A stretch of 64,000 nucleotides of DNA from assembly GCF_026153515.1 (NCBI RefSeq), contig NZ_CP110644.1, positions 1,331,501 to 1,395,500 of the forward strand, read 5' to 3'. The notes under the pieces are model-generated. The model ran no database searches. It had not been told where the DNA came from and saw only the letters and a list, made by a program, of their open reading frames with translations. This DNA comes from Pseudomonas sp. KU26590 (GTDB taxonomy: Bacteria; Pseudomonadota; Gammaproteobacteria; Pseudomonadales; Pseudomonadaceae). This document shows positions 36,340-47,075 of this stretch, one piece after another; the stretch's first letter is position 1, and each line of letters begins with the position of its first letter. Made by a program: the position numbers and the translations under genes.

Positions 36340-36825
36340 GTGCTTACTCATCTCGATTCCCAAGGTCGCGCCCACATGGTCGACGTCACTGAAAAAGACG
36401 TGACGTTCCGTGAAGCCGTGGCCGAAGCGCGCGTGCGCATGCTGCCCGAAACCCTGCAAATGATCGTCGCAGGTGGGCATCCCAAAGGGGATGTATTTGC
36501 CGTCGCACGCATTGCCGGCATCCAGGCCGCGAAAAAAACCAGCGATCTGATTCCTCTCTGCCACCCGTTGATGCTCACGGGCGTGAAGGTCGAACTCAAC
36601 GCCCAAAGCCCTGACACCGTGCACATCGTTGCCCGCTGCAAACTCTCCGGCCAGACCGGGGTGGAAATGGAAGCGTTGACTGCCGCCAGCATCGCGGCCC
36701 TGACAATCTACGACATGTGCAAGGCGGTGGACCGCGGCATGACCATCGAGCACGTGCGGCTGCTCGAAAAACTCGGTGGCAAGAGCGGGCACTTCATCGC
36801 CGACGAACAGGTGAGCGCCCAATGA
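36340..36825 (+). CDS. moaC: MoaC: cyclic pyranopterin monophosphate synthase
   Basis: This 161-residue enzyme makes cyclic pyranopterin monophosphate in the first stage of molybdenum cofactor synthesis. Family motifs are M-V-D-V-T-E-K (16-22), [18 protein letters not shown] (substrate site, about 65-82) and MCKAVDRG (about 128-135). Length is normal. Its stop overlaps moaD by 4 bases. No moaA is in the window, so the pathway's first gene must lie elsewhere. Confidence 0.97.
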   Translation: MLTHLDSQGRAHMVDVTEKDVTFREAVAEARVRMLPETLQMIVAGGHPKGDVFAVARIAGIQAAKKTSDLIPLCHPLMLTGVKVELNAQSPDTVHIVARCKLSGQTGVEMEALTAASIAALTIYDMCKAVDRGMTIEHVRLLEKLGGKSGHFIADEQVSAQ

Positions 36826-37073
36826 CCATTCATGTTCAAGTCCAGTTCTTCGCGCGCTTTCGCGAAACCCTCGGCACCGAAAGCGAGCACCTCGAAGGCG
36901 CGTTCGCCACCATCGATGCCGTGCGCCAGCATTTGCTGGAGCGGGGCGGTGTGTGGGAAGTGCTGAGCGAGAAAGGCATCATGTGCGCCCGCAATCAGGA
37001 GCTGTGCTCTCTGGACACGCCCGTTGAGCCGGGCGATGAAGTGGCGTTCTTCCCGACCGTCACCGGAGGCTGA
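36822..37073 (+). CDS. moaD: MoaD: molybdopterin synthase sulfur carrier
   Basis: This 83-residue ubiquitin-like protein carries sulfur as a C-terminal thiocarboxylate; it ends in the required Gly-Gly (T-V-T-G-G). The start is set at ATG 36822, giving the family length and the ATGA overlap with moaC; a longer in-frame reading lies in moa[10 protein letters not shown] is the usual first strand. Confidence 0.96.
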   Translation: MTIHVQVQFFARFRETLGTESEHLEGAFATIDAVRQHLLERGGVWEVLSEKGIMCARNQELCSLDTPVEPGDEVAFFPTVTGG

Positions 37074-37074
37074 T

Positions 37075-37524
37075 ATGGGCGTGCGAGTGCAAGCCGCCGC
37101 GTTCGATCCCGGCGCGCAAGTTAACGCCATGCACGACGCCAACGTTGGCGTGGGTGCGGTGGTCAGCTTTGTCGGCTACGTCCGTGACTTCAACGACGGC
37201 CGTGAGGTAGCGGGGATGTTTCTCGAGCACTACCCCGGCATGACCGAGAAAGCGCTGCTCAAGATCGTCGATGAAGCGCAGCAGCGCTGGCCGTTGCTCA
37301 AGCTGGAAGTGATTCATCGGGTGGGCGAGTTGCAGCCGGGCGAGCCGATCGTGTTCGTCGCGGCAGCCAGCGCCCATCGCCAGGCGGCATTCGAAGCCTG
37401 CGATTTCGTCATGGACTACCTGAAGACTCGAGCGCCGTTCTGGAAGAAGGAAAACACGTCAGAAGGACCGCGCTGGGTCGAAGGGCGCGACAGCGATCAC
37501 AAGGCAGCGGATCGCTGGAAGTAG
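37075..37524 (+). CDS. moaE: MoaE: molybdopterin synthase catalytic subunit
   Basis: This 149-residue subunit forms molybdopterin from the cyclic precursor using sulfur from MoaD. It contains G-A-V-V-S-F-V-G-Y-V-R-D near the N-terminus, L-E-H-Y-P-G-M-T, H-R-V-G-E-L-Q-P-G-E and the catalytic lysine region F-W-K-K-E. The ATG at 37075 is 1 base after the moaD stop; the longer in-frame reading overlaps moaD and is rejected. Confidence 0.96.
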   Translation: MGVRVQAAAFDPGAQVNAMHDANVGVGAVVSFVGYVRDFNDGREVAGMFLEHYPGMTEKALLKIVDEAQQRWPLLKLEVIHRVGELQPGEPIVFVAAASAHRQAAFEACDFVMDYLKTRAPFWKKENTSEGPRWVEGRDSDHKAADRWK

Positions 37525-37541
37525 ACTGCAAACTCAGCGTT

Positions 37542-37675
37542 GTAGGAGCGCGGCTTGTCCCGCGATCTGCCGGGAGCCGGCAGTCAGGCCAGCAAATGTG
37601 GTGTGTCAGCTATAGCCCCATTCCCAGCCATTGCGACGACTGCGTCGCCGATCGCGGGACAAGCCACGCTCCTAC
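37542..37675. repeat. REP doublet whose second arm overlaps the rhlB stop codon
   Basis: A plus-strand REP at 37542-37565 (GCGGCTTGTCCC variant) faces a minus-strand copy at 37652-37675. The second arm covers 37672-37674, the TAG stop of the convergent rhlB gene. The doublet separates moaE from rhlB and could end both transcripts. Confidence 0.88.
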
Positions 37676-39153
37676 AGATGCGTGGCGTCATCCGCCGCAG
37701 GAATCGCCCGCTGCACACGCACCACCGGCCGTAACAACACGGTCGGCGGCGTTTCGCAGCTGATCTTGCGACCCAGCTTCTCTTCGATCGATGGCAGCTG
37801 ATACGAATCGTCTTCACCGGCGAAGCTGATCGACACGCCGTCTGCGCCTGCGCGACCAGTCCGGCCAATGCGGTGTACGTAGTCGTCCGGTACTTCCGGC
37901 AGGGTGAAGTTGATCACGTGGCTGATGCCGTCGATGTGAATGCCGCGCCCGGCGACGTCGGTGGCCACCAGCACACGAATCTTGCCTTCGCGAAAGCCTT
38001 CCAGTGTCTTGATGCGCTTGTGCTGGGGCACGTCGCCTGACAGCTGCGCGGCATTGATGCCGTCGCGTACCAAACGCTCTTCGATGCGTCGCACTTCATC
38101 CTTGCGGTTGGCGAACACCATTACCCGCTCCCAACCGTGATCATTGATCAGGTTGAACAACAGCTTGTACTTGTCGGCCCCGGCGACGGCATAGATGTGC
38201 TGCTCGACGGTGTCGCTGGCGACGTTCAGGGATTCGATCTCGACAATCGCAGGATCTGTCGTCCACTGCTTGGCCAGGTTCATCACGTCTTCGGTGAAGG
38301 TGGCGGAGAACAGCAGCGTCTGGCGCTCGCCCTTGTGCGGGGTCTGGCGAATGATCGAGCGCACTTGAGGGATGAAGCCCATGTCGAGCATGCGGTCGGC
38401 TTCGTCCAGCACCATCACCTCAACCATGTCCAGATGCACTTCGCCGCGCTGGGCGAAGTCAAGGAGACGGCCTGGTGTGGCGACCAGGATGTCGCAGTGG
38501 CGCGCTTCGAGGTGTTTGAGCTGCTTGTCGAAATCCATGCCGCCCACAAACGTCATCACGTTGAGGTCGGTGTATTTGGTCAGCGCCTCGGCGTCCTTGG
38601 CGATCTGCACCACCAACTCGCGAGTCGGCGCAATGATCAGCGCACGGGGCTCACCCATGTAGCGCTCTTTCGGCGGAGGCGTCTGGGTCAGCTGGGTAAT
38701 GATGGAAATCAGGAAGGCGGCGGTCTTGCCGGTGCCGGTCTGGGCGCGGCCGATGGCATCGCGGCCTTTGAGGGTGTAACCCAGAACGCCGGCCTGGATC
38801 GGCGTGCAGTACGGGAAGCCCAGGTCCTGGATGGCGTGCATCAGTTCGGGGGCAAGAGGAAAATCGTGGAAACGGGTTTTGCCTTCCAGGGGCTCGACGG
38901 CGAAGTCTTCGAGGTTCCAGGGGATGACGACGGGCTTGGGCGCCCGTTCACGGCGCGGGCGTTCGGCCCTGACGGGCGATGTAACGGCCGGTGCGGTGGC
39001 TGCCGAATGCTCGGGCGTTGGCACGTGCACTTCTGCTGTTGACGGTTCCCGCGAGACGCTTTCGGTCTGGCGCTGGGGGACGGGGAGGGGAGCAGCAGGC
39101 GCGAGCGGCTCAGCCTCGCTTTTTCCGAACATCTTTTTAAGTGCTTTGAGCAC
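37672..39153 (-). CDS. rhlB: RhlB: DEAD-box ATP-dependent RNA helicase
   Basis: This 493-residue RNA helicase has all core motifs: Q motif (Y-C-T-P-I-Q), [24 protein letters not shown] and H-R-I-G-R-T-G-R. The N-terminal ~85 residues are a low-complexity extension rich in Pro, Ala and Arg. RhlB-type helicases assist RNase E in mRNA turnover. The last residues (T-H-L-stop) come from REP sequence, so the C-terminus has been set by a REP insertion. Confidence 0.9.
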   Translation of the reverse strand: MLKALKKMFGKSEAEPLAPAAPLPVPQRQTESVSREPSTAEVHVPTPEHSAATAPAVTSPVRAERPRRERAPKPVVIPWNLEDFAVEPLEGKTRFHDFPLAPELMHAIQDLGFPYCTPIQAGVLGYTLKGRDAIGRAQTGTGKTAAFLISIITQLTQTPPPKERYMGEPRALIIAPTRELVVQIAKDAEALTKYTDLNVMTFVGGMDFDKQLKHLEARHCDILVATPGRLLDFAQRGEVHLDMVEVMVLDEADRMLDMGFIPQVRSIIRQTPHKGERQTLLFSATFTEDVMNLAKQWTTDPAIVEIESLNVASDTVEQHIYAVAGADKYKLLFNLINDHGWERVMVFANRKDEVRRIEERLVRDGINAAQLSGDVPQHKRIKTLEGFREGKIRVLVATDVAGRGIHIDGISHVINFTLPEVPDDYVHRIGRTGRAGADGVSISFAGEDDSYQLPSIEEKLGRKISCETPPTVLLRPVVRVQRAIPAADDATHL

Positions 39154-39267
39154 GGTGATCTCATCGATTGATTTAGGAATGTACGCCGGGGAGTGTAAAG
39201 CAAGAACCCGGCGCGGCGTAGTGTCCTAGCAAATCCGCAACGCAATTGGAAGGATCAAATGAGTGGG

Positions 39268-40414
<1,147 letters not shown>

Positions 40415-41446
40415 ATGAAGATGTTGAAATCCACCCTGGCTGTAGTGGCCGCCGCTGCAGCGCTCGGTCTGACCGGGTTCGCTCAAGCGGGTGCCAAGCT
40501 GGACGCCATTCAGAAGAAGGGCTTTATTCAGTGCGGCGTCAGTGACGGTCTGCCAGGCTTCTCGGTTCCGGACGCAAGTGGCAAGATCCAGGGCATCGAC
40601 GCCGACTTCTGCCGCGCTGTCGCTGCTGCGATTTTTGGCGACGCGACCAAGGTCAAGTTCAGCCAGCTGAACGCCAAAGAGCGCTTCACCGCGCTGCAGT
40701 CCGGCGAAATCGACATCCTGTCGCGTAACACCACCTGGACCAGCTCCCGCGACGCGAGCATGGGTCTGGTGTTTCCGGGCTTCGTCACTTATTACGACGG
40801 CGTTGGCTTTCTGGCCAATAGCAAGCTGGGCGTAAAAAGTGCCAAGGAACTGGACGGCGCGACCATCTGTATTCAAGCCGGTACCACCACTGAGTTGAAC
40901 GTGTCGGACTACTTCCGCGCCAACAACCTCAAGTACACCCCGATCACTTTCGACACCTCCGACGAAAGCGCCAAGTCGCTGGAATCCGGTCGTTGCGACG
41001 TGCTGACCTCCGACAAATCCCAGCTCTACGCACAGCGCTCCAAGCTGGCTTCGCCGAAGGACTACGTCGTTCTGCCTGAAACCATCTCCAAAGAACCGTT
41101 GGGCCCTGTTGTCGCCCGTGGCGATGAAGACTGGACCACCGTCGTTCGTTGGGTTGGCTTCGCGCTGTTGAACGCTGAAGAAGCGGGCATCACGTCCAAG
41201 AACGTCGAAGCTGAAGCCAAGTCGACCAAGAACCCAGACGTGGCCCGCTTGCTGGGTGCCGACGGCGACTACGGTCCGCAGCTGAAGCTGAAGAAAGACT
41301 GGGTCGTGCAGATCGTCAAGCAAGTCGGTAACTACGGCGAAATCTTCGAGAAGAACCTGGGCGCAGGCACTCCTCTGGAGATCGCTCGCGGTCAGAACGC
41401 TCTGTGGAACGCTGGCGGCATTCAATACGCACCACCTGTGCGTTGA
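40415..41446 (+). CDS. aapJ: AapJ: periplasmic general L-amino-acid binding protein
   Basis: This 343-residue solute-binding protein of the PAAT ABC family captures a broad range of L-amino acids. Its signal peptide ends at F-A-Q-A. G-F-S-V-P-D-A-S-G and G-I-D-A-D-F-C-R-A-V-A-A-A-I-F-G-D are the family's first-domain signature. Length and sequence match AapJ. It is followed by a strong hairpin, then aapQ, aapM and aapP. Confidence 0.95.
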   Translation: MKMLKSTLAVVAAAAALGLTGFAQAGAKLDAIQKKGFIQCGVSDGLPGFSVPDASGKIQGIDADFCRAVAAAIFGDATKVKFSQLNAKERFTALQSGEIDILSRNTTWTSSRDASMGLVFPGFVTYYDGVGFLANSKLGVKSAKELDGATICIQAGTTTELNVSDYFRANNLKYTPITFDTSDESAKSLESGRCDVLTSDKSQLYAQRSKLASPKDYVVLPETISKEPLGPVVARGDEDWTTVVRWVGFALLNAEEAGITSKNVEAEAKSTKNPDVARLLGADGDYGPQLKLKKDWVVQIVKQVGNYGEIFEKNLGAGTPLEIARGQNALWNAGGIQYAPPVR

Positions 41447-41456
41447 TTGACCTGCA

Positions 41457-41481
41457 CCCGGCTGCGTGAATCGCAGCCGGG
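41457..41481 (+). promoter_or_regulatory. Intercistronic hairpin aapJ-aapQ
   Basis: CCCGGCTGCG, a 5-base loop TGAAT, CGCAGCCGGG: a perfect 10-bp stem 10 bases after the aapJ stop, followed by a weak T-rich stretch. Hairpins here usually keep the binding-protein mRNA abundant relative to the permease genes. Confidence 0.85.
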
Positions 41482-41511
41482 CGCTTTGTTGCATTTCTTC
41501 CGGGGCACTCC

Positions 41512-42693
41512 ATGCAAAATCAAATCAGCGCACCAAAGCAGAGGCTCAGCCTCAGCGACCCTAAAGTGCGTGCGTGGCTATTTCAGATAATTACGGTTGT
41601 CGCCGTAGTCGCGATGGGTTGGTATCTGTTCGATAACACCCAGACCAACCTGCAACACCGGGGTATCACCTCAGGTTTCGGTTTCCTTGAAAACAGTGCC
41701 GGCTTCGGCATCGCGCAGCACCTGATTCCGTTCACGGAGTCGGACACCTACGCGCGGGTTTTCCTGATCGGTTTGCTCAACACGCTGCTGGTGACGTTCA
41801 TCGGCGTGATCCTCGCGACCCTGCTGGGCTTCATCGTTGGCGTCGCGCGGCTGTCCAACAACTGGATCATCAACAAGCTGGCGACGGTATACGTTGAAGT
41901 CTTCCGTAACATTCCGCCGTTGCTGCAGATCCTGTTCTGGTACTTCGCGGTGTTCCTGACCCTGCCGGGTCCGCGGGCTGCCCACGGGTTTCTCGGTTCG
42001 TTCTTCGTCAGCAGCCGTGGCCTGAACATGCCTGCCGCGATTGCCACCGATGCCGCGTGGCCATTCTTGATCAGCGTGGTATTGGCCATTGTCGCCATCG
42101 TGTTCATGACACGCTGGGCGAACAAGCGTTTCGAAGCCACGGGCGTACCGTTCCACAAGTTCTGGGCAGGCCTTGCGCTGTTCATCGTGATCCCGGCGCT
42201 CTGCGCGCTGATCTTCGGTGCGCCGGTGCATTGGGAAGTGCCAGAACTCAAGGGTTTCAACTTTGTCGGCGGCTGGGTGTTGATCCCTGAACTGCTGGCG
42301 CTGACCCTGGCGCTGACGGTGTATACGGCGGCATTCATTGCCGAAATCGTGCGCTCGGGCATCAAGTCCGTGAGCCACGGCCAGACCGAAGCGGCACGTT
42401 CGCTGGGCCTGCGTCCAGGGCCGACGCTGCGCAAGGTCATCATTCCGCAGGCGCTGCGGGTGATCATCCCGCCATTGACCAGCCAATACCTGAACCTGGC
42501 GAAGAACTCTTCGCTGGCCGCAGGTATCGGTTATCCGGAAATGGTTTCGCTGTTCGCCGGTACCGTGCTCAACCAGACCGGACAGGCCATCGAAGTCATT
42601 GCCATCACCATGAGCGTGTACCTGGCGATCAGTATCAGCATTTCTCTGCTGATGAACTGGTACAACAAGCGCATTGCGCTGATCGAGCGGTGA
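41512..42693 (+). CDS. aapQ: AapQ: ABC permease for L-amino acids
   Basis: This 393-residue inner-membrane permease of the PAAT family has about eight helices. The His/Glu/Gln permease signature E-A-A-R-S-L-G-L-R-P-G lies near residue 302 and contacts the ATPase. It pairs with AapM. The first helix is at about 20-40; a polar insertion lies between helices 4 and 6 (about 150-230). Starts at ATG with G-G-G-G ribosome bases upstream. Confidence 0.95.
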   Translation: MQNQISAPKQRLSLSDPKVRAWLFQIITVVAVVAMGWYLFDNTQTNLQHRGITSGFGFLENSAGFGIAQHLIPFTESDTYARVFLIGLLNTLLVTFIGVILATLLGFIVGVARLSNNWIINKLATVYVEVFRNIPPLLQILFWYFAVFLTLPGPRAAHGFLGSFFVSSRGLNMPAAIATDAAWPFLISVVLAIVAIVFMTRWANKRFEATGVPFHKFWAGLALFIVIPALCALIFGAPVHWEVPELKGFNFVGGWVLIPELLALTLALTVYTAAFIAEIVRSGIKSVSHGQTEAARSLGLRPGPTLRKVIIPQALRVIIPPLTSQYLNLAKNSSLAAGIGYPEMVSLFAGTVLNQTGQAIEVIAITMSVYLAISISISLLMNWYNKRIALIER

Positions 42694-42703
42694 GGAAACG
42701 CGC

Positions 42704-43801
42704 ATGACATCCCATACTTTCAAACCCGACATGCCACCGCCGAGCAAAGTCTTCGGCCCGGTGGCATGGATGCGCCAGAACCTGTTCTCGAGCTGGATCA
42801 ACACGCTGTTGACCCTGTTCGCGATCTACCTGATCTGGCTGGTTATCCCACCGCTGCTGAGTTGGGCCATCTTCGACGCCAACTGGGTCGGCACCACGCG
42901 CGAAGACTGCACCAAGGCCGGCGCCTGCTGGGTGTTCATCGAACAGCGCTTCGGCCAGTTCATGTACGGCTACTACCCGCAGGCACTGCGCTGGAGGGTT
43001 GATCTGACCGTCTGGCTGGCGATCATCGGCGTAGCACCGCTGTTCATCAAAATGATGCCGCGCAAGGCGATTTACGGCCTGTCGTTCCTGTTCATCTACC
43101 CGATCATTGCCTACTTCCTGCTGCATGGCGGCGTGTTCGGCCTGGACCCGGTCGCCACCAGTCAGTGGGGCGGCTTGATGCTGACCCTGGTGATCGCCAC
43201 GGTGGGTATCGCCGGCGCGTTGCCGCTGGGTGTGGTCCTGGCCTTGGGGCGTCGCTCCGAAATGCCGGCCATTCGCGTGATATGCGTGACGTTCATCGAG
43301 TTCTGGCGAGGCGTTCCATTAATCACCGTGCTGTTCATGTCGTCGGTGATGCTGCCGTTGTTCCTGCCTGAAGGCATGAACTTCGACAAGCTGCTGCGCG
43401 CGCTGATCGGCGTGATTCTGTTCCAGTCGGCGTACGTGGCCGAAGTGGTACGGGGCGGCATGCAGGCCATTCCGAAGGGTCAGTACGAAGCGGCTGCGGC
43501 CATGGGCCTCGGTTACTGGCGGCGCATGGGGCTGGTGATTCTGCCGCAGGCTCTGAAGATGGTGATTCCCGGCTTGGTCAACACCGTGATCGCGTTGTTC
43601 AAGGACACGAGCCTTGTGATCATCATCGGCCTGTTCGACCTCCTCAACAGCGTCAAACAAGCTGCCGCCGACCCGAAGTGGCTCGGCATGGCGACCGAGG
43701 GTTACGTGTTCGCGGCCCTGGTGTTCTGGATCTTCTGTTTCGGCATGTCCCGCTACTCCATGCATTTGGAGCGTAAGTTGGACACAGGCCACAAGCGTTA
43801 G
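42704..43801 (+). CDS. aapM: AapM: ABC permease for L-amino acids
   Basis: This 365-residue inner-membrane permease is the partner of AapQ. It has an N-terminal helix (about 25-50), a periplasmic loop with a cysteine pair (D-C-T-K-A-G-A-C, about 68-75) and a C-terminal permease domain with the ATPase-contact loop [11 protein letters not shown]. It lies 10 bases after aapQ, and aapP follows 10 bases later. Confidence 0.95.
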   Translation: MTSHTFKPDMPPPSKVFGPVAWMRQNLFSSWINTLLTLFAIYLIWLVIPPLLSWAIFDANWVGTTREDCTKAGACWVFIEQRFGQFMYGYYPQALRWRVDLTVWLAIIGVAPLFIKMMPRKAIYGLSFLFIYPIIAYFLLHGGVFGLDPVATSQWGGLMLTLVIATVGIAGALPLGVVLALGRRSEMPAIRVICVTFIEFWRGVPLITVLFMSSVMLPLFLPEGMNFDKLLRALIGVILFQSAYVAEVVRGGMQAIPKGQYEAAAAMGLGYWRRMGLVILPQALKMVIPGLVNTVIALFKDTSLVIIIGLFDLLNSVKQAAADPKWLGMATEGYVFAALVFWIFCFGMSRYSMHLERKLDTGHKR

Positions 43802-43811
43802 GAGTTTTGTG

Positions 43812-44576
43812 ATGAGTGAAGCTATCAGTAAGCCTCTGGGCGCCGAAGGCATGATCCGGATGGAAGGCGTACACAAGTGGTACGGCCAGTTCCACGTGTT
43901 GAAAGACATCAACCTGAACGTACGTCAGGGCGAGCGCATCGTTTTGTGCGGCCCGTCGGGCTCGGGCAAGTCGACGACCATTCGCTGCCTTAACCGTCTG
44001 GAAGAACACCAGCAGGGTCGCATCGTGGTCGATGGCACCGAGCTGACCTCGGACTTGAAGCAGATCGAGACGATTCGTCGCGAAGTCGGCATGGTGTTCC
44101 AGCACTTCAACCTGTTCCCGCACCTGACCATCCTGCAGAACTGCACGCTGGCGCCGATGTGGGTGCGCAAGATGCCCAAGCGCAAGGCCGAGGAAATCGC
44201 CATGCATTATCTGGAGCGCGTGCGTATTCCGGAGCAGGCGCACAAGTACCCGGGTCAGCTCTCCGGCGGTCAGCAACAGCGTGTGGCAATCGCCCGTGCG
44301 CTGTGCATGAAGCCGAAAATCATGCTGTTCGACGAGCCGACCTCGGCCCTGGATCCGGAAATGGTGAAAGAGGTGCTCGACACCATGGTCGGCCTGGCGG
44401 AAGAAGGCATGACCATGCTCTGCGTGACCCACGAAATGGGCTTCGCCCGCACCGTGGCCAACCGCGTGATCTTCATGGACAAAGGCGAGATCGTCGAACA
44501 AGCCGCGCCAAACGACTTCTTCGATAACCCGCAGAGCGATCGTACACGGCTGTTCCTGAGTCAGATTCTGCATTGA
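43812..44576 (+). CDS. aapP: AapP: ABC transporter ATPase for L-amino acids
   Basis: This 254-residue ATPase has Walker A G-P-S-G-S-G-K-S (47-54), the signature L-S-G-G-Q-Q-Q-R, Walker [10 protein letters not shown] and the switch histidine in C-V-T-H-E. The start is ATG 43812 because A-G-G-A-G sits 7 bases upstream; a GTG immediately before it is less likely. Last gene of the operon, with an intrinsic terminator downstream. Confidence 0.96.
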   Translation: MSEAISKPLGAEGMIRMEGVHKWYGQFHVLKDINLNVRQGERIVLCGPSGSGKSTTIRCLNRLEEHQQGRIVVDGTELTSDLKQIETIRREVGMVFQHFNLFPHLTILQNCTLAPMWVRKMPKRKAEEIAMHYLERVRIPEQAHKYPGQLSGGQQQRVAIARALCMKPKIMLFDEPTSALDPEMVKEVLDTMVGLAEEGMTMLCVTHEMGFARTVANRVIFMDKGEIVEQAAPNDFFDNPQSDRTRLFLSQILH

Positions 44577-44597
44577 GTCAGTAGCAGCAATACAAAG

Positions 44598-44624
44598 AGC
44601 CCGGGCCCAGTGCCCGGGTTTTTT
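44598..44624 (+). terminator. Intrinsic terminator of aapJQMP
   Basis: CCCGGGC (44600-44606), loop, GCCCGGG (44612-44618), then TTTTTT; 23 bases after the aapP stop. Confidence 0.95.
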
Positions 44625-44756
44625 GTGGGCGGTCGATTCGCGTGGGCTACAAAACTGTACCCAATCCCCGTAAAACTTGTGTTCTCTGCCGATCTCCAAC
44701 AGGATTACTTCTTTGCGCAATGCGCTGTTACACCCTCCTGCCCCCACGAGAATCCC

Positions 44757-46064
44757 ATGACGACCAAGGCGCCGACGGCGAGCAGTCCCCGTTCCAATGC
44801 TTCGACCCCCCACGACATCGACGAACTGCTGATTGATGCAGAAGCCGACGACGAGCAAGTGCAGCAGGATCACCCGGTGCTCAAACGCCCATGGTTCCTG
44901 TTGTTGGGCCTGGTGCTGGTGGCGCTGAATCTGCGTCCGGCGTTGTCGAGCATGGCGCCGTTGTTGAGCGAAGTGTCACGAAGTCTGGGACTTTCTGCGG
45001 CCACGGCCGGCTTGCTGACCACACTGCCGGTGTTGTGTCTGGGTCTGTTCGCGCCACTTGCGCCAATGCTTGCGCGGCGTTTCGGCAGTGAGCGCGTGGT
45101 GCTGGGCATTCTCCTGACGCTGGCGTGCGGCATCATTCTGCGCAGCTCATTGGGCGAGTTCGGTCTGTTCGCCGGCAGCATCATGGCCGGGGCCAGCATT
45201 GGCATCATCGGGGTATTGCTGCCGGGCATCGTCAAGCGCGACTTCGCCAAACAGGCCGGCGCCATGACGGGCGTTTACACCATGGCGCTGTGCCTGGGCG
45301 CTGCGGTTGCGGCGGGCTCTACCGTCCCGTTGAGCGAAGCGCTGGGTAATGGCGACGGCAGCGACTGGACCTTGGGCCTGGGCTTCTGGATCGTGCCGGC
45401 GATTCTCGCCGCAGTCTTCTGGTGGCCGCAGACGCGTAAGCGCCATGGCCAGCATCAGGTGGCCTACCGCGTTCGCGGTTTGCGCCACGATCCTCTGGCC
45501 TGGCAAGTCACCCTTTATATGGGCTTGCAATCGTCGCTGGCCTACATCGTGTTCGGCTGGCTGCCGTCGATCCTCATGGGTCGCGGCCTCACCGCCACCG
45601 AAGCGGGCCTGCTGCTGTCGGGGTCGATCATGGTGCAACTGGTTAGCTCGTTGACCGCGCCGTGGCTGGCCACACGCGGCAAGGATCAGCGGGTTGCGAT
45701 CGTGCTGGTGATGCTGCTGACCCTGGCCGGTCTGTTCGGCTGTCTGTATGCGCCGCTTGAGCAATTGTGGGCCTGGGCCATCGTGCTTGGGCTGGGTCAG
45801 GGCGGGACGTTCAGCCTGGCACTGACGCTGATCGTGTTGCGCTCGCGCGACTCCCACGTCGCCGCCAACCTGTCGAGCATGGCCCAGGGCTTCGGCTACA
45901 CCCTGGCGTCGCTCGGCCCATTTGCGGTAGGTGTCGTGCATGACTGGACCGGCAACTGGGATTCGGTGGGCTGGATCTTCGGCATCATCGGCGTCGCCGC
46001 GATCATCGCCGGCCTTGGCGCCGGGCGCGCGCTTTACGTTGGCGTCACCAGCGAGACAGTGTGA
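44757..46064 (+). CDS. CynX/NimT-family MFS transporter
   Basis: This 435-residue transporter has twelve helices and a polar N-terminal tail of about 45 residues (D-E-L-L-I-D-A-E-A-D-D-E). The first helix holds N-L-R-P-A-L-S-S-M-A-P-L-L, characteristic of the CynX/NimT (cyanate transporter-like) branch. The start is ATG 44757; an upstream in-frame extension covers the aapP terminator and is rejected. Members export or import diverse anions or nitroimidazoles; no cyanase gene is nearby, so the substrate is open. Confidence 0.88.
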   Translation: MTTKAPTASSPRSNASTPHDIDELLIDAEADDEQVQQDHPVLKRPWFLLLGLVLVALNLRPALSSMAPLLSEVSRSLGLSAATAGLLTTLPVLCLGLFAPLAPMLARRFGSERVVLGILLTLACGIILRSSLGEFGLFAGSIMAGASIGIIGVLLPGIVKRDFAKQAGAMTGVYTMALCLGAAVAAGSTVPLSEALGNGDGSDWTLGLGFWIVPAILAAVFWWPQTRKRHGQHQVAYRVRGLRHDPLAWQVTLYMGLQSSLAYIVFGWLPSILMGRGLTATEAGLLLSGSIMVQLVSSLTAPWLATRGKDQRVAIVLVMLLTLAGLFGCLYAPLEQLWAWAIVLGLGQGGTFSLALTLIVLRSRDSHVAANLSSMAQGFGYTLASLGPFAVGVVHDWTGNWDSVGWIFGIIGVAAIIAGLGAGRALYVGVTSETV

Positions 46065-46152
46065 GAGGCGGCATTTCCATGGGAATGCAGGTGGCAAAAG
46101 GCTGATTTGCCGCTTATCGTGCACGCACCCTATTTCCATGGACGGCGTTCCC

Positions 46153-46638
46153 ATGAGCGAGACCTTTTCCAGCGAGCACAACAGCGCGTTGATCACGCGC
46201 TTTTACGAGGCGTTCAGCCGTCTGGACGCCGAGGCGATGGCCGCGTGCTATAGCGAAGACGTGGTGTTTTCCGACCCGGTGTTTGGCGAGCTGCGCGGGC
46301 GCGATGCCGGCGACATGTGGCGCATGCTGACCTCCCGCGCCCGTGATTTCTCGGTCGTGTTCGATCACGTCCGTGCCGATGCCACGACTGGCGCTGCGCA
46401 CTGGGTCGCGACTTACCTGTTCAGCCAGACCGGGCGCACGGTGGTCAACGACATCCAGGCGCGGTTCGTCTTTCGCGACGGCAAGATCTGCGAGCACCAC
46501 GATCAGTTCGATCTGTGGCGCTGGTCGCGTCAGGCGCTAGGGGCCAAGGGCCTGTTGCTGGGTTGGACGCCGTTGGTGCAAAACGCCATCCGCGCTCAAG
46601 GGCAGAAGGGGCTAAAAGCCTTTCAAGCCGGCCGCTGA
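46153..46638 (+). CDS. NTF2-like (SnoaL-type) protein
   Basis: This 161-residue protein has an NTF2-like cone fold: [21 protein letters not shown] (helix 1-2) and [12 protein letters not shown], the first strand. The usual central [14 protein letters not shown] strand is present. Such proteins are often isomerases, hydrolases or binding proteins; no function can be assigned. The start is set at 46153 from the G-G-A-C-G-G before it; ATG 46138 is an alternative. Confidence 0.8.
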   Translation: MSETFSSEHNSALITRFYEAFSRLDAEAMAACYSEDVVFSDPVFGELRGRDAGDMWRMLTSRARDFSVVFDHVRADATTGAAHWVATYLFSQTGRTVVNDIQARFVFRDGKICEHHDQFDLWRWSRQALGAKGLLLGWTPLVQNAIRAQGQKGLKAFQAGR

Positions 46639-46684
46639 AACCTTGGCAGCCTCTTCATCGTTGGTAACTGTTCCGCGGTCCTGC

Positions 46685-47011
46685 ATGCCTGAAGTCGAAA
46701 TCCCCATCGCATCCATACCGGAGGACCCGCCGGTCAAATCCTGGTTCGTGTATCTGGTGCGAGCCGCGAACGGCGCGTTGTACTGCGGCATCAGCACTGA
46801 CCCCCACCGGCGCTTCATCAAGCATCAGAGCGGCAAAGGTGCGCGCTTCTTCAGTTCGAGCCCGGCGATGGCGCTGGTGTATGTGGAGGCCTGTCGCGAC
46901 AAGGGCGACGCCTTGCGGCAGGAACGGTTGATCAAAAAGCTGCGTAAAAGCGCCAAGGAATGTCTGGCCACCAGCTACATCCAGCCGAGTGATGCCGCGC
47001 CATCAGCGTGA
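46685..47011 (+). CDS. GIY-YIG family small endonuclease-like protein
   Basis: This 108-residue protein matches the YhbQ/UPF0213 branch. W-F-V-Y-L-V-R and L-Y-C-G-I-S-T form the two halves of the GIY-YIG motif, with R-R-F-x-x-H downstream and the family's second helix E-R-L-I-K-K-L. Some members act on single-stranded DNA or on uracil-containing DNA, but most are untested. The start is ATG 46685, 46 bases after the NTF2-like gene. Confidence 0.85.
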   Translation: MPEVEIPIASIPEDPPVKSWFVYLVRAANGALYCGISTDPHRRFIKHQSGKGARFFSSSPAMALVYVEACRDKGDALRQERLIKKLRKSAKECLATSYIQPSDAAPSA

Positions 47012-47075
47012 GCGGGTATGCCGTGATGGCGTAGGAGGCTAAGCTGGCGGTTTCCTCCTGCGGATGGCCCGAAGC

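Noticed and set aside
44610..44756. N-terminal extension of the MFS transporter
   Set aside because: The extension covers the aapP terminator region; ATG 44757 gives a normal protein.
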